DNA of 64,000 nucleotides from an uncultured Halomonas sp. (GTDB taxonomy: Bacteria > Pseudomonadota > Gammaproteobacteria > Pseudomonadales > Halomonadaceae), in contig NZ_CANLFS010000004.1 of assembly GCF_947490095.1 (NCBI RefSeq), positions 110,432 through 174,431 of the forward strand, written 5' to 3'. Below are positions 44,184-54,136 of the stretch, piece by piece (position 1 is the stretch's first letter; the number at the start of each line of letters is the position of its first letter). The notes under the pieces are model-generated. The model made no database searches and was not told where the DNA came from. It was given only the letters and a program-made list of their open reading frames with translations. The translations under genes were made by a program, and so were the position numbers.

Positions 44184-44747
44184 TCAGCCTCGACGATCGG
44201 AATCCGTGGGGGCATCGCCCGGCCGACGCCCGGTCAGGCGCAGCCCGGTCTTCTTGAGGATGCGCGAACTGTAGAGAATACGGTGGCCTCGGCAGGCTCC
44301 CCCCAGGCGCTCCCGGAGCCCCTCGGCCTGGCGCTCGACCTCTTCCCGGCTGCGCCCATGCAGCATGGCGAACAGGTTGTAGGGCCAGCTCGGCAGGTGC
44401 CGCGGGCGACGGTAGCAATGGCTGACGCCCTCGATGGCGGCCACCTCCCGGCCCAGGCGCTCGACCTCGGCGTCATCGACGTCCCACACCGTCATGCCGT
44501 TGGCCACATAGCCGAGCCGGTAGTGATTGGGCACCGCCGCGACCCGGCGGATCACCCCACTGGCCTGCATGGCCCGCATGCGCTCGAGTACCTCCGCCCC
44601 GCTCAGGCCCACCTCGCGCCCCACGGCGCCCCAGGGGTCGGGGACCAGGGGCAGGCCGGACTGGGTGGCCAGCACGATGGCGCGATCGGCGGCGTCGAGG
44701 CCCGCCTCGACCGAGGCCGACCTAGACGGGCAGGTGGAGACGGACAT
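44184..44747 (-). CDS. nirH: NirH, sirohaem decarboxylase subunit (Lrp/AsnC-like)
   Basis: From the ATG at 44747 behind GGAGGAAGAG, the protein has 187 residues. An N-terminal Lrp/AsnC-type HTH fold is followed by a RAM-like domain with CYRRPRHLPSWPYNLFAMLH, the histidine-containing block shared with NirL. The NirDLGH proteins together decarboxylate sirohaem to didecarboxysirohaem, and the HTH fold is not used as a DNA-binding regulator here. It overlaps nirG by 26 bp. The C-terminal tail is longer than in NirL. Confidence 0.88.
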   Translation of the reverse strand: MSVSTCPSRSASVEAGLDAADRAIVLATQSGLPLVPDPWGAVGREVGLSGAEVLERMRAMQASGVIRRVAAVPNHYRLGYVANGMTVWDVDDAEVERLGREVAAIEGVSHCYRRPRHLPSWPYNLFAMLHGRSREEVERQAEGLRERLGGACRGHRILYSSRILKKTGLRLTGRRPGDAPTDSDRRG

Positions 44748-45180
44748 GGAACTCTTCCTCCTTGGGCATGTTGAAGACCGGCAGGCCGGTGGCCGCCTCG
44801 ATGCCGGCGATGGTCTCGGCGATGCGCGGCGGCGTCTCGGTGGCCAGCACGAACCACATGTTGAGCTCATGTTCACGGCGGTAGTTGTGGGCCACCTCGG
44901 GGAAGGCGTTGACCGTCTCGACGACCTCGTCATAGCGAGGCTCGGGCACCGCCAGCGCGGCCAGGGTCAGGCCGCCGCCCAGGCGCTCGGCGTGATACAT
45001 GGGCCCGAATCGACTCAGCACGCCGGCTTCCCGCAGCCGCTCCAGGCGATAGAGGAGGTCCCCCTCGGTGATGCCCAGCGCCTCGGCCACCGTTGCGTAG
45101 GGGCGTGCCACCAGCGGCAGGCCATCCTGGAGACGGTTGATCAACAGGCGGTCGACGGCATCCAGATCATCGAGTGTCAT
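44722..45180 (-). CDS. nirG: NirG, sirohaem decarboxylase subunit (Lrp/AsnC-like)
   Basis: From the ATG at 45180 (ATGA overlap with the nirL stop), the protein has 152 residues. It has an AsnC-type N-terminus and the block [20 protein letters not shown] that defines the NirD/NirG half of the sirohaem decarboxylase. It ends HVRLHLPV. It is the third of four paralogues that probably arose by repeated duplication. Confidence 0.87.
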   Translation of the reverse strand: MTLDDLDAVDRLLINRLQDGLPLVARPYATVAEALGITEGDLLYRLERLREAGVLSRFGPMYHAERLGGGLTLAALAVPEPRYDEVVETVNAFPEVAHNYRREHELNMWFVLATETPPRIAETIAGIEAATGLPVFNMPKEEEFHVRLHLPV

Positions 45181-45719
45181 ATGCCCTCCTCGCGCACATA
45201 GCGGCCGCCACACTGGCGATAGGCCTGGGTGCTGAACAGCATGCGGTGCTCCAGGTCCCCGAGACCCTGGCGCTCGATCAGGGCGGCGAGTTCCGCCTCG
45301 ACCCACTCGCGGCGGGTGCCATGGATCATGCTGAACAGATTGTAGGGCCACTCCGGCAGGCGCCGGGGGCGTCGATAACAGAGCGTCACCGCGGTCTCGT
45401 GGGCCAGGCGTCGCCCCACCTCGGCGACCCGCGCATCGGGTACGTTCCAGACCACCATGGCGTTGGCCTGGATGCCCAGGCGGCGGTGCTTCACCACCAA
45501 CCCCAGGCGCTTGATCATGCCGTCGGCCTGCCAGCGGCGTACGCAGGCCATCACCCGCTCCTCGCTCATGCCGGCCTGCTCGGCCAGGACCTGCCAGGGC
45601 CGCGATGCCAACGGTAGTCCCCGTTCCAGCAGGCCGCGCAGGCGGCGTTCGGCGGCGTGCGAGGTCATACCAAGGGCCGCGCCGGTGGCGGCGAGGCCCG
45701 CATCGTCGGTCGTCTTCAT
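45177..45719 (-). CDS. nirL: NirL, sirohaem decarboxylase subunit (Lrp/AsnC-like)
   Basis: The 180-residue protein has an AsnC-type HTH region and the [20 protein letters not shown] block of the NirL/NirH half. It overlaps nirD (ATGA at 45716-45719) and nirG (45177-45180), so translation of the whole series is coupled. It ends in a conserved-looking [19 protein letters not shown] tail with an early leucine-phenylalanine turn. Confidence 0.87.
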   Translation of the reverse strand: MKTTDDAGLAATGAALGMTSHAAERRLRGLLERGLPLASRPWQVLAEQAGMSEERVMACVRRWQADGMIKRLGLVVKHRRLGIQANAMVVWNVPDARVAEVGRRLAHETAVTLCYRRPRRLPEWPYNLFSMIHGTRREWVEAELAALIERQGLGDLEHRMLFSTQAYRQCGGRYVREEGI

Positions 45720-46216
45720 GCGCGCTCCAGTTCGGCCCAGGGAATGGGGAACGACAGGTCGATATGGTAGCCCTCCAGCATCGGCAGACGCAGGATGGGC
45801 ACGCCCAGGCGCGCCTCGAGGCCATCGAGGCGCGCCTCCAGTTCGGCGTCATCCGGTGCGGTCATCACGAACCAGAGATTGAAGTCATGCTCCCGGGCAT
45901 AGTTGTGATTGACGCCGGGGGCGGCGTTGATGAGCTCGGCGAAGGCATCGCGTTCGGCCTCGGGCACGGCCACGGCGGCGAGCAGGCTGGCACCGGCTCG
46001 GGCATGGTCGAACACCGGCCCCACCCGGCTCAGCACGCCCATGGCCTGGAGGCGCTCGAGGCGGGCAAGGACGTCATCTTCACTGCAGCCCAGGCGCTCG
46101 GCGATGCTGAGGAAGGGACGAGTGCAGACCGGCAGACCCCGCTGGTAGCTGTCGATCAGGCGGCGATCCAGCGTATCGAGGTCCTGGGCGAGACAATACG
46201 GAACTTGGCAATGCAT
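45716..46216 (-). CDS. nirD: NirD, sirohaem decarboxylase subunit (Lrp/AsnC-like)
   Basis: From the ATG at 46216, the protein has 166 residues; a GTG two codons earlier is an equal candidate because neither has a strong ribosome-binding site. It has an AsnC-type N-terminus ([20 protein letters not shown]) and the [20 protein letters not shown] block shared with NirG. It is first of the D-L-G-H series, 57 bp after nirS, the same order as in Pseudomonas. Confidence 0.86.
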   Translation of the reverse strand: MHCQVPYCLAQDLDTLDRRLIDSYQRGLPVCTRPFLSIAERLGCSEDDVLARLERLQAMGVLSRVGPVFDHARAGASLLAAVAVPEAERDAFAELINAAPGVNHNYAREHDFNLWFVMTAPDDAELEARLDGLEARLGVPILRLPMLEGYHIDLSFPIPWAELERA

Positions 46217-46272
46217 CGGCACAGCTCACTTGTGGTGGGCGGCGACGGGCCAGGCCCGCCGCCGCTTCCCGA

Positions 46273-48347
<2,075 letters not shown>

Positions 48348-48689
48348 ATGTTGCTGCCCCTTATCCTTCGCGTCTCGCTGCTGGCCCTGGGCGGCATGCT
48401 GCCGCTCGCCGCCCAGGCCGAGGCGCCGCTCTCCACCGAGCGTGTGGCGGAGCTCGAGACGCTGCTCTACCAGGACTGCGGCTCCTGTCACGGCATGACG
48501 CTACGCGGCGGCCTGGGGCCGGCGCTGCCCGAATCGCGCATGAATGCCTATCCCCGCGACGGCCTGGCAGCGCTGATCCTCGCCGGTGTCGAGGGCACCG
48601 CCATGCCCGGTTGGGACGGCCTGCTGACCGAACAGGAGGCCCGGTGGATCGCCGATCACCTGCAGAACGACAACCCCCTGGATGAGTGA
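48348..48689 (+). CDS. nirC: NirC, small periplasmic cytochrome c
   Basis: From the ATG at 48348 behind AGGAG, the protein has 113 residues: a signal peptide cleaved near AAQAE-APL, a single CGSCH haem motif (Cys44-His48) and a methionine ligand candidate in GTAMPGWDGL. It resembles NirC (cytochrome c55X) of denitrifiers, an electron partner in haem d1 synthesis and nitrite reduction. It starts a nirC-nirF unit divergent from nirS. Confidence 0.87.
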   Translation: MLLPLILRVSLLALGGMLPLAAQAEAPLSTERVAELETLLYQDCGSCHGMTLRGGLGPALPESRMNAYPRDGLAALILAGVEGTAMPGWDGLLTEQEARWIADHLQNDNPLDE

Positions 48690-48695
48690 CTCTTC

Positions 48696-49904
48696 ATGCC
48701 CATGATGCCCCCCGCACTTCGCAAGCCCCTCGCCGCCGTCTCGCTGCTCGCCCTGCTGGCCGGCTGCCAGGCTATCCCCGGCGCCGAGCCGCGCGGTACC
48801 GGTGATCTCGGTGTGGTCGTGGAGCGCGCGACCGGCAGCCTGGCGGTGGTAGACACCAGCGAACGCCGCATCCTCGAGCGTGTCGAGGGCCTCGGGGATC
48901 TCTCCCACGCCTCGGTGAAGTTCTCCCGCGACGCGCGTCATGCCTTCGTGTTCGGTCGCGACGGCGGCCTGAGCCGCGTCGACCTGCTCACCGGCGAGAT
49001 CACTCACCGGGTGATTCAATCGGGCAACAGCATCGGTGGCGCCATCTCTCAGGACGGCTCCCGGGTGGCGGTGGCCAACTACGCGCCGGGCGGCGTGAAG
49101 ATCTTCGACAGCGAGACCCTGGAGGAAGTCGCCGATATCCCGGCGACCTGGGTCGATGACAGCGGCGAACAGCGGCGCTCCAAGGTGGTCGGCCTGGTGG
49201 ATGCCCCCGGCAATCGCTTCGTCTACAGCCTGTTCGAGGCCGGCGAGATCCACCTGGTCGACATGCATGCCGACACCCCCGAGGTAACGCGCTTCCCCGC
49301 GATCGGCAAGAAGCCCTACGATGCGCTGATCGACCCCACCGGCCGCTACTATATCGCCGGGCTATTCGGCGAGGACGGCCTGGCACTGCTCGACCTCTGG
49401 CATCCGGAAGACGGCGTGCGCCGCATCCTGCCCGACTACGGGCGCGGCGAGGAACGCCTGCCGGTCTACAAGATGCCCCATCTGGAAGGCTGGACCCTGG
49501 CCGGTGACGAGGCCTGGCTACCGGCGGTGGGACGTCACGAGGTGCTGGTCGCCGACAGCGACGACTGGACGCTGGTCGACCGAGTCCCGGTACATGGTCA
49601 GCCGATCTTCGTGATGCGTCGCCCCGACGAGCGCCAGGTCTGGGTGAACTTCGCCCACCCCGACAACGACGTGGTGCAGGTCATCGATACCGAAACCCAC
49701 GAGATCATCGCCACCCTGGCGCCGGGCGAGGCGGTGCTGCACATGGAGTTCACCCCCAAGGGCGAGCAGGCCTGGGTCTCGGCCCGGGACAGCGACCGGG
49801 TGGTCATCTACGACACCCGCACCCTGGAAGAAGTCACGCGCCTCGACAGCGAGTCACCCAGTGGCATCTTCTTTACCGACCGGGCGCATCGCATTGGCCT
49901 GTGA
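48696..49904 (+). CDS. nirF: NirF, haem d1 biosynthesis lipoprotein
   Basis: The 402-residue protein has a lipoprotein signal with lipobox LLAGC (Cys near residue 24) and a d1-type beta-propeller similar to the NirS domain but no haem c motif. NirF acts in the periplasm on a late haem d1 precursor and interacts with NirN and NirS. It follows nirC by 6 bp. It is convergent with the P450 gene, with only 30 bp between the stops. Confidence 0.92.
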   Translation: MPMMPPALRKPLAAVSLLALLAGCQAIPGAEPRGTGDLGVVVERATGSLAVVDTSERRILERVEGLGDLSHASVKFSRDARHAFVFGRDGGLSRVDLLTGEITHRVIQSGNSIGGAISQDGSRVAVANYAPGGVKIFDSETLEEVADIPATWVDDSGEQRRSKVVGLVDAPGNRFVYSLFEAGEIHLVDMHADTPEVTRFPAIGKKPYDALIDPTGRYYIAGLFGEDGLALLDLWHPEDGVRRILPDYGRGEERLPVYKMPHLEGWTLAGDEAWLPAVGRHEVLVADSDDWTLVDRVPVHGQPIFVMRRPDERQVWVNFAHPDNDVVQVIDTETHEIIATLAPGEAVLHMEFTPKGEQAWVSARDSDRVVIYDTRTLEEVTRLDSESPSGIFFTDRAHRIGL

Positions 49905-49934
49905 TTCGCCCTCGCGGATATAAGCCCCTGGCGG

Positions 49935-51092
49935 CTAGCGGCGCACGTGCAGGGGCACCTCGGAGTAGCCGCCGGCGGGATAGAGGGCGCGTACCGCGGG
50001 GCAGCCCGGCAGCGGGCCGATATCGACCGTGGCGTCGAGCAGCGCGTTCATGAAGTCCTCGAGCTCCATTCGCGCCAGCGGCGCGCCGGGGCAGACGTGG
50101 ATTCCCGCCCCGTAGAGCAGGTTGTCTTTCGCATCGCGATCCAGGCGTACCTCGTCGGGCGCCTCGAACACCGACTCATCGCGGTTGACCGAGCCCCACA
50201 GGATCGTCAGGCGCTCACCGGCCTCGAGGCGCCGGCCACCGATCTCCACCTCCCGGGTGGCGATGCGGCGGTTGGACATCAGCGGTGCATCGATGCGCAG
50301 GATCTCGTCGATGGCCCTCGATACCAGGCCACGATCGGCACGCAGCCGGCCCTGGAGCTCGGGATCCGCCGCCAGGTAACGCATCAGGATACCGATGCTC
50401 GCCGAGATGGTGCCGAGTTCGCCCACCGTCCAGTTGCGCAGGATGCTGACGATTTCTTCATCGGTCAGCGCACGCCCCTCCACGGTCTCGTTCATAATGC
50501 GGGTGGTGACGTCATCCGGAGCCTCATCGCCGGCCGCACGCCGGCTGGCCAGCTGTTCGCGGATCACGCCATCGAACTCCAGCGCCAGCACCCCCAGCGC
50601 CTCGCGATCCTGGGCCAGGGTGGCGGCCTGCTGGCGCTTCACCCAGGCCCGCAGCGGTTCGTGCAGCGTGGCCGGCCAGCCCATGAAGGCACACTGGATC
50701 TCCAGGGCGAAGTCCTGGCCCATCTCGGCCATGGCCTCCACCTCATCGTCGTGGGGAAGGCGGTCCACTAGCCCCTCGGCGATGGCCCGACAGCGTGGGG
50801 CGAACTCGGCCATGGCCGCGGGGCCGAAATAGGGCTCGATAATGCGCCGAAAGTGCGTGTGTGAGGGCGGGTCCATGGCATTGGGCACCGAGAGATGACG
50901 GCTCGCCGCATTGCTGAAGGTGTCGTGGTCCTCGAGCACCCGCATCACGTCGGCATGGCGAAACAGCGACCACTGCAGGTAGTCGCTGAAGGCCATCGGG
51001 CAGCGACCCCGCATATCGTCATAGGCCGTGATCTGATCCTTCAGCACGCTCGCGGCGCGCGGGTCCCAGTCTTGATGGCGCGTATCACTCAT
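49935..51092 (-). CDS. Cytochrome P450 of unusual I-helix type in the denitrification region
   Basis: The 385-residue protein is a soluble bacterial P450. The K-helix ExxR motif is EILR, and the haem-thiolate loop is LYGAGIHVCPGAPLA with Cys334. The I-helix reads NWTVGELGTISAS (about 218-230). Aligned to the canonical AGxD/ETT it lacks the acid and the neighbouring threonine, so ordinary oxygen activation would be impaired unless the shifted glutamate and threonine substitute. No ferredoxin or reductase gene is adjacent. A degenerate Fnr/Dnr box lies 62 bp upstream and a MarR gene 91 bp upstream on the same strand. Substrate unknown. Confidence 0.88.
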   Translation of the reverse strand: MSDTRHQDWDPRAASVLKDQITAYDDMRGRCPMAFSDYLQWSLFRHADVMRVLEDHDTFSNAASRHLSVPNAMDPPSHTHFRRIIEPYFGPAAMAEFAPRCRAIAEGLVDRLPHDDEVEAMAEMGQDFALEIQCAFMGWPATLHEPLRAWVKRQQAATLAQDREALGVLALEFDGVIREQLASRRAAGDEAPDDVTTRIMNETVEGRALTDEEIVSILRNWTVGELGTISASIGILMRYLAADPELQGRLRADRGLVSRAIDEILRIDAPLMSNRRIATREVEIGGRRLEAGERLTILWGSVNRDESVFEAPDEVRLDRDAKDNLLYGAGIHVCPGAPLARMELEDFMNALLDATVDIGPLPGCPAVRALYPAGGYSEVPLHVRR

Positions 51093-51153
51093 GTCGTCTC
51101 CTCGGATGGGGGTGAGAACGCAGTCAGGAGACCAGAAGTCGCCCCGATGCGCA

Positions 51154-51167
51154 TTGACTCAGGTCAG
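51154..51167. promoter_or_regulatory. Degenerate Fnr/Dnr box upstream of the P450 gene
   Basis: TTGACTCAGGTCAG matches TTGAY-N4-RTCAA at nine of ten positions, with the same distance to the start codon (62 bp) as the nirC box (57 bp). The match is weaker than those at nirC, nirS, norC and narK. Confidence 0.45.
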
Positions 51168-51183
51168 CCGGTCCCCTCCCGGT

Positions 51184-51597
51184 TCAAGACGGTTCGACCC
51201 AGCCCGGCAGATGAAATTCTTCCTGGAGGTGGCGCAGCTCCGGTTGATGCAGTTCGGCGATGCGACCCGCCAGCTCGGCGCCTCGCGGCGACAGGTGGAC
51301 CTCGATGCGTCGACGGTCGCCGCGGCTCGCGCGACGCACCACCAGGCCCAACTGCTCGCAGCGATCGACCAGCGCCACCGTGCCGTGATGCTTGGCCTGC
51401 AGCCGCTCCGCCAGCTCGCCGATGGATGCCCATTCACGCCGCTCGAACCCCAGCAGATGAAGCAGCAGCTGGTACTGCAGCGACGTCAGGCCGTATTCGC
51501 GACAGATATCCTCGCTCTGGCGCAGGAAGCAGCGCAGCTGATAACGAAAATGAGACAGGCGCTGAAAATCCTGCTTGGTAAGGGCGTCATCGCTCAT
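51184..51597 (-). CDS. MarR-family transcriptional regulator
   Basis: From the ATG at 51597 (AGGAT 7 bp upstream), the protein has 137 residues with the MarR winged helix: GLTSLQYQLLLHLLG, SIGELAERLQAKHHGTVALV and the wing RRASRGDRRRIEVHLSPRG. It could control the P450 gene, which follows after 91 bp on the same strand, or the divergent Yip1-like gene. A palindrome of MarR-operator size lies at 51678-51692. An alternative ATG nine bases upstream has a worse ribosome-binding site. Confidence 0.85.
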   Translation of the reverse strand: MSDDALTKQDFQRLSHFRYQLRCFLRQSEDICREYGLTSLQYQLLLHLLGFERREWASIGELAERLQAKHHGTVALVDRCEQLGLVVRRASRGDRRRIEVHLSPRGAELAGRIAELHQPELRHLQEEFHLPGWVEPS

Positions 51598-51677
51598 GAA
51601 GGGCATCCTGCGTAGACATGGACAATCTCTTTGCCGCTTGACAGCAGAGGGGTTGCTGCCTAAAGGTTAAGCAATAA

Positions 51678-51692
51678 TATCACAAAGTGATA
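51678..51692. promoter_or_regulatory. 15-bp palindrome between MarR and Yip1-like genes
   Basis: TATCAC-AAA-GTGATA is a perfect inverted repeat with a 3-bp centre. It lies 81 bp upstream of the MarR start and 26 bp upstream of the divergent gene, just after a TTGACA (51638-51643) with a 17-bp spacer to TAAAGG. It is a plausible operator for the MarR protein. Confidence 0.45.
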
Positions 51693-51717
51693 CTTTTCTA
51701 CCCACGAGGATACCGCC

Positions 51718-52284
51718 ATGAACCCGCTGACCGTGATTCAACTGCCCTTCACCCGCCAGGCGGGCTGGAAGACGCTGCAAGGCCGCAAGCCGTCGATTCC
51801 GACCCTGGCCTGGTGCCTGGTGCTGCCCATGTCGCTGCTGCCGCCGGTACTGCTCTACTACGCCGGCACCCACTACGGCGATGGCTTCGTCATGGGCTTC
51901 GCCGACAGAGAATGGCGCTTTATCACCACCATCCTGTTCCTGGCCGAGCTGTTGACGTTCTTCGTGATGGGCTGGCTGATCCAGGCCGTCGTCAATGGTA
52001 CCCGCGAGCTCTCCATCGACTATCACGATGCCTATCTGCTGGCGGCCCTGGCCCCGCTGCCGTTGTGGTCATCGGCCATCGTGCTGCTGATCCCCAGCCT
52101 GCTGCTCAATGCCCTGGCGGTGCTGGTGGCCCTGGGCATCTCCTGCAGCCTCGTCTACCACGGCCTCCAGGCGCTGTGCGAACGCAGCGATAACGACATC
52201 AATACCATGTCGGCCGCCTACACCATCATGGCCGCCGGCGTGCTGGCCTGGGGGCTGTTGATGGCCATCGTCTGGGCCTACTGA
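51718..52284 (+). CDS. Yip1-family integral membrane protein
   Basis: The 188-residue protein has five predicted membrane helices and the Yip1-like arrangement, with an N-terminal amphipathic stretch PFTRQAGWKTLQ and a polar YHDAYLLAALAPLP segment before helices 3-5. Function in bacteria is not established. It lies between MarR and hmp, and 106 bp with an NsrR-like site separate it from hmp, so it is probably a separate transcript. Confidence 0.65.
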   Translation: MNPLTVIQLPFTRQAGWKTLQGRKPSIPTLAWCLVLPMSLLPPVLLYYAGTHYGDGFVMGFADREWRFITTILFLAELLTFFVMGWLIQAVVNGTRELSIDYHDAYLLAALAPLPLWSSAIVLLIPSLLLNALAVLVALGISCSLVYHGLQALCERSDNDINTMSAAYTIMAAGVLAWGLLMAIVWAY

Positions 52285-52335
52285 GCCCGGAGCCTGGCTG
52301 CGACCCAGCGTCGCAGGCTGGTTTCACGGGGAAAT

Positions 52336-52358
52336 AAGATGTATTTTAGATGCTCTTT
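52336..52358. promoter_or_regulatory. NsrR-like site upstream of hmp
   Basis: The left half AAGATGTATTT matches the 11-bp NsrR half-site completely. After one T, the right half AGATGCTCTTT matches its complement at 7 of 11 positions. It lies 32 bp before the hmp start codon, so a bound repressor would block the promoter. hmp is a classic NsrR target in gammaproteobacteria. Confidence 0.65.
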
Positions 52359-52390
52359 AAAGACTCCCCTCCCCGATACGGAGCCCCTCG

Positions 52391-53560
52391 ATGCTGAGCC
52401 AGGAACAGGAACACCTGATCGCCACCACCGCCCCGGTGGTCGCCGAGCACCTCGACGCCATCACCCAACGCTTCTACCCGCTGTTGTTCCAGCGCTATCC
52501 ACAGGTGAGGCCGCTGTTCAACCAGGCCCACCAGGCCGATGGCGGCCAGCCGCGGGCTCTGGCCGCCGCCGTGCTGGCCTATGTGCAGCTGCGTCATGAT
52601 CGAGACAAGGTACGCGAGACCCTGGCCGGGGTAGTCGACAAGCATATTTCCCTGGATATCCGCCCCGAACACTATCCCCTGGTGGGCGAATGCCTGATGG
52701 CCGCCATCGGTGAGGTGCTGGGCGATGCCGTGACGCCGGAGATCGCCGCCGCCTGGCAGAACGTCTACGAGGAACTGGCCGGCCTGCTCATCGAGCTGGA
52801 GGAGTATCGCTACCGCGAGTTCGAGCAGTACCCCGGCGGCTGGCGCGGGCCCCGCGAATTCCGCATCGCCGCCATTCGCCAGGAGAGTGCGGTGATTCGC
52901 TCCTTCGTGCTCGAACCGGTGGACGGCGGGCCGGTGGCCGAGCATCTGCCAGGCCAGTACATCGGCGTGAAGCTGACCCTGGACGGCGAGCCGGTCTACC
53001 GGCACTACAGCCTGTCGGCCCTGCCCAATGGTCAGAGCTACCAGATCTCGGTCAAGCGCGAGTCCCGGGGCCGTGTCAGCCGCCACCTGCATGACGCCAT
53101 GAGCGAGGGTGATACCCTGGCGTTACTGCCGCCGGCCGGTGGGCTGACCCTGGTCGAGGGCAGCGAGCCCCTGCTGCTGGCCAGCGGTGGCGTCGGCCAG
53201 ACCCCGCTCCTGCCCATGGCCTGCCATGCCCTTCGTCAGGGCCGGCGGGTGGTCTACCTGCACGCCGCCCTGGATGCCGAGCACCACGCCTTCCGTGACC
53301 AGGTGGCGACCCTGGCCGCGGAACACCCCGAGCGGCTGCATGCCGTCAGCATCCATGAGTCGGGCAATGCCGGCGACCACACCGGTCGCATCGATCGCGA
53401 CCTGTTGGCCAGCTACCTGCCCGAGGGCGGCCGCTGTTACTTCGTCGGTCCCCAGGGCTTCATGACCGCCATCGACGGGGCGCTGGCCGAGCTCGGGGTC
53501 CCCGACGAGCGGCGTCACTACGAACACTTCGGCCCATCACGGCCGCTTGGCGTGGCCTGA
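52391..53560 (+). CDS. hmp: Flavohaemoglobin, nitric oxide dioxygenase
   Basis: The 389-residue protein has an N-terminal globin (1-140; B10 tyrosine in TQRFYPLLF, proximal histidine in RPEHYPLVGE), an FAD domain (RHYSLSALPN) and an NAD domain (SGGVGQTPLLPMA and YFVGPQGFM). It oxidises NO to nitrate with O2 and NAD(P)H. It is monocistronic, between an NsrR-like operator and a strong terminator. It is the aerobic counterpart of NorCB in NO removal. Confidence 0.95.
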   Translation: MLSQEQEHLIATTAPVVAEHLDAITQRFYPLLFQRYPQVRPLFNQAHQADGGQPRALAAAVLAYVQLRHDRDKVRETLAGVVDKHISLDIRPEHYPLVGECLMAAIGEVLGDAVTPEIAAAWQNVYEELAGLLIELEEYRYREFEQYPGGWRGPREFRIAAIRQESAVIRSFVLEPVDGGPVAEHLPGQYIGVKLTLDGEPVYRHYSLSALPNGQSYQISVKRESRGRVSRHLHDAMSEGDTLALLPPAGGLTLVEGSEPLLLASGGVGQTPLLPMACHALRQGRRVVYLHAALDAEHHAFRDQVATLAAEHPERLHAVSIHESGNAGDHTGRIDRDLLASYLPEGGRCYFVGPQGFMTAIDGALAELGVPDERRHYEHFGPSRPLGVA

Positions 53561-53586
53561 GGCCAACACGAGCGCCTGACAACGAC

Positions 53587-53626
53587 ACGACGACGCCCCG
53601 GCCAGGTCAGGCCGGGGCGTCGTCGT
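53587..53626. terminator. Strong bidirectional terminator between hmp and the helical-protein gene
   Basis: A 17-bp perfect stem (arms 53587-53603 and 53610-53626, core ACGCCCCGGCC) with a 6-nt loop separates two converging genes, 26 bp after the hmp stop and 23 bp after the opposite stop. It ends in a GT-rich stretch on the plus strand. Confidence 0.8.
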
Positions 53627-53649
53627 TGTCGTCGAATAAGCGATCCGCG

Positions 53650-54108
53650 TCAGTATATGTCGAGGCGGGCCAGGTCCCGGGTCTGCAGCCTGGCCTCGGC
53701 CTCCTGGACCTCGGCCAGCTGATGAAACAGCTCGGCCTCCTCGGGGATCGACGCCAGCTCACTGCGTAGCCGATACATGTCCTTCAGCGTCTGGTGGGCG
53801 CTCATCACGTTGGCCAGGATATCCTGGACATCATGGCAGCCGAGACAGGGCGGGATGCGTCTCAATACGCTGGGATGCCCGAACTCCTGGCTGTCGATCA
53901 GCCAGGTGGTCAGGAGGGCGTTGTCGGCATCTTCCAGATAGGCCGCCATGCCGTCACGCAGACGGCTCTCGCGGTCGGCCAGGAACACCAGCGCCATCTG
54001 CATGCGCTCATCCGGGGCCGTCTCGGCCAGCCGAGTGTACTGGTCGCCCAGTTCCCGGTGGAAATCATGTATCCACTCCAGCAGGTCCTTCACCTGACGA
54101 AACGCCAT
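53650..54108 (-). CDS. Predicted helical-bundle protein with CxxCH motif, unknown function
   Basis: From the ATG at 54108 behind GGAGGCGAGG, the protein has 152 residues and is nearly all helical, with the spacing of a four-helix ferritin/haemerythrin-like bundle (WIHDFHRELGDQY, LADRESRLRDGMAAYLEDAD, SAHQTLKDMYRLRSELAS, ELFHQLAEVQEAEARLQ). A CLGCHD motif near residue 88 sits in a predicted loop. There is no signal peptide, so normal c-type haem attachment is unlikely, and the cysteines may instead bind metal. It follows the SdhB-like gene by 28 bp on the same strand. No family recognised with confidence. Confidence 0.65.
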   Translation of the reverse strand: MAFRQVKDLLEWIHDFHRELGDQYTRLAETAPDERMQMALVFLADRESRLRDGMAAYLEDADNALLTTWLIDSQEFGHPSVLRRIPPCLGCHDVQDILANVMSAHQTLKDMYRLRSELASIPEEAELFHQLAEVQEAEARLQTRDLARLDIY

Positions 54109-54136
54109 GGCCTCGCCTCCGTCCACGAATGGGTTG

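Noticed and set aside
52290..52323. Possible terminator after the Yip1-like gene
   Set aside because: Only a 7-bp core (CTGCGAC/GTCGCAG) pairs cleanly and the outer arms mismatch, so I did not list it as a feature.
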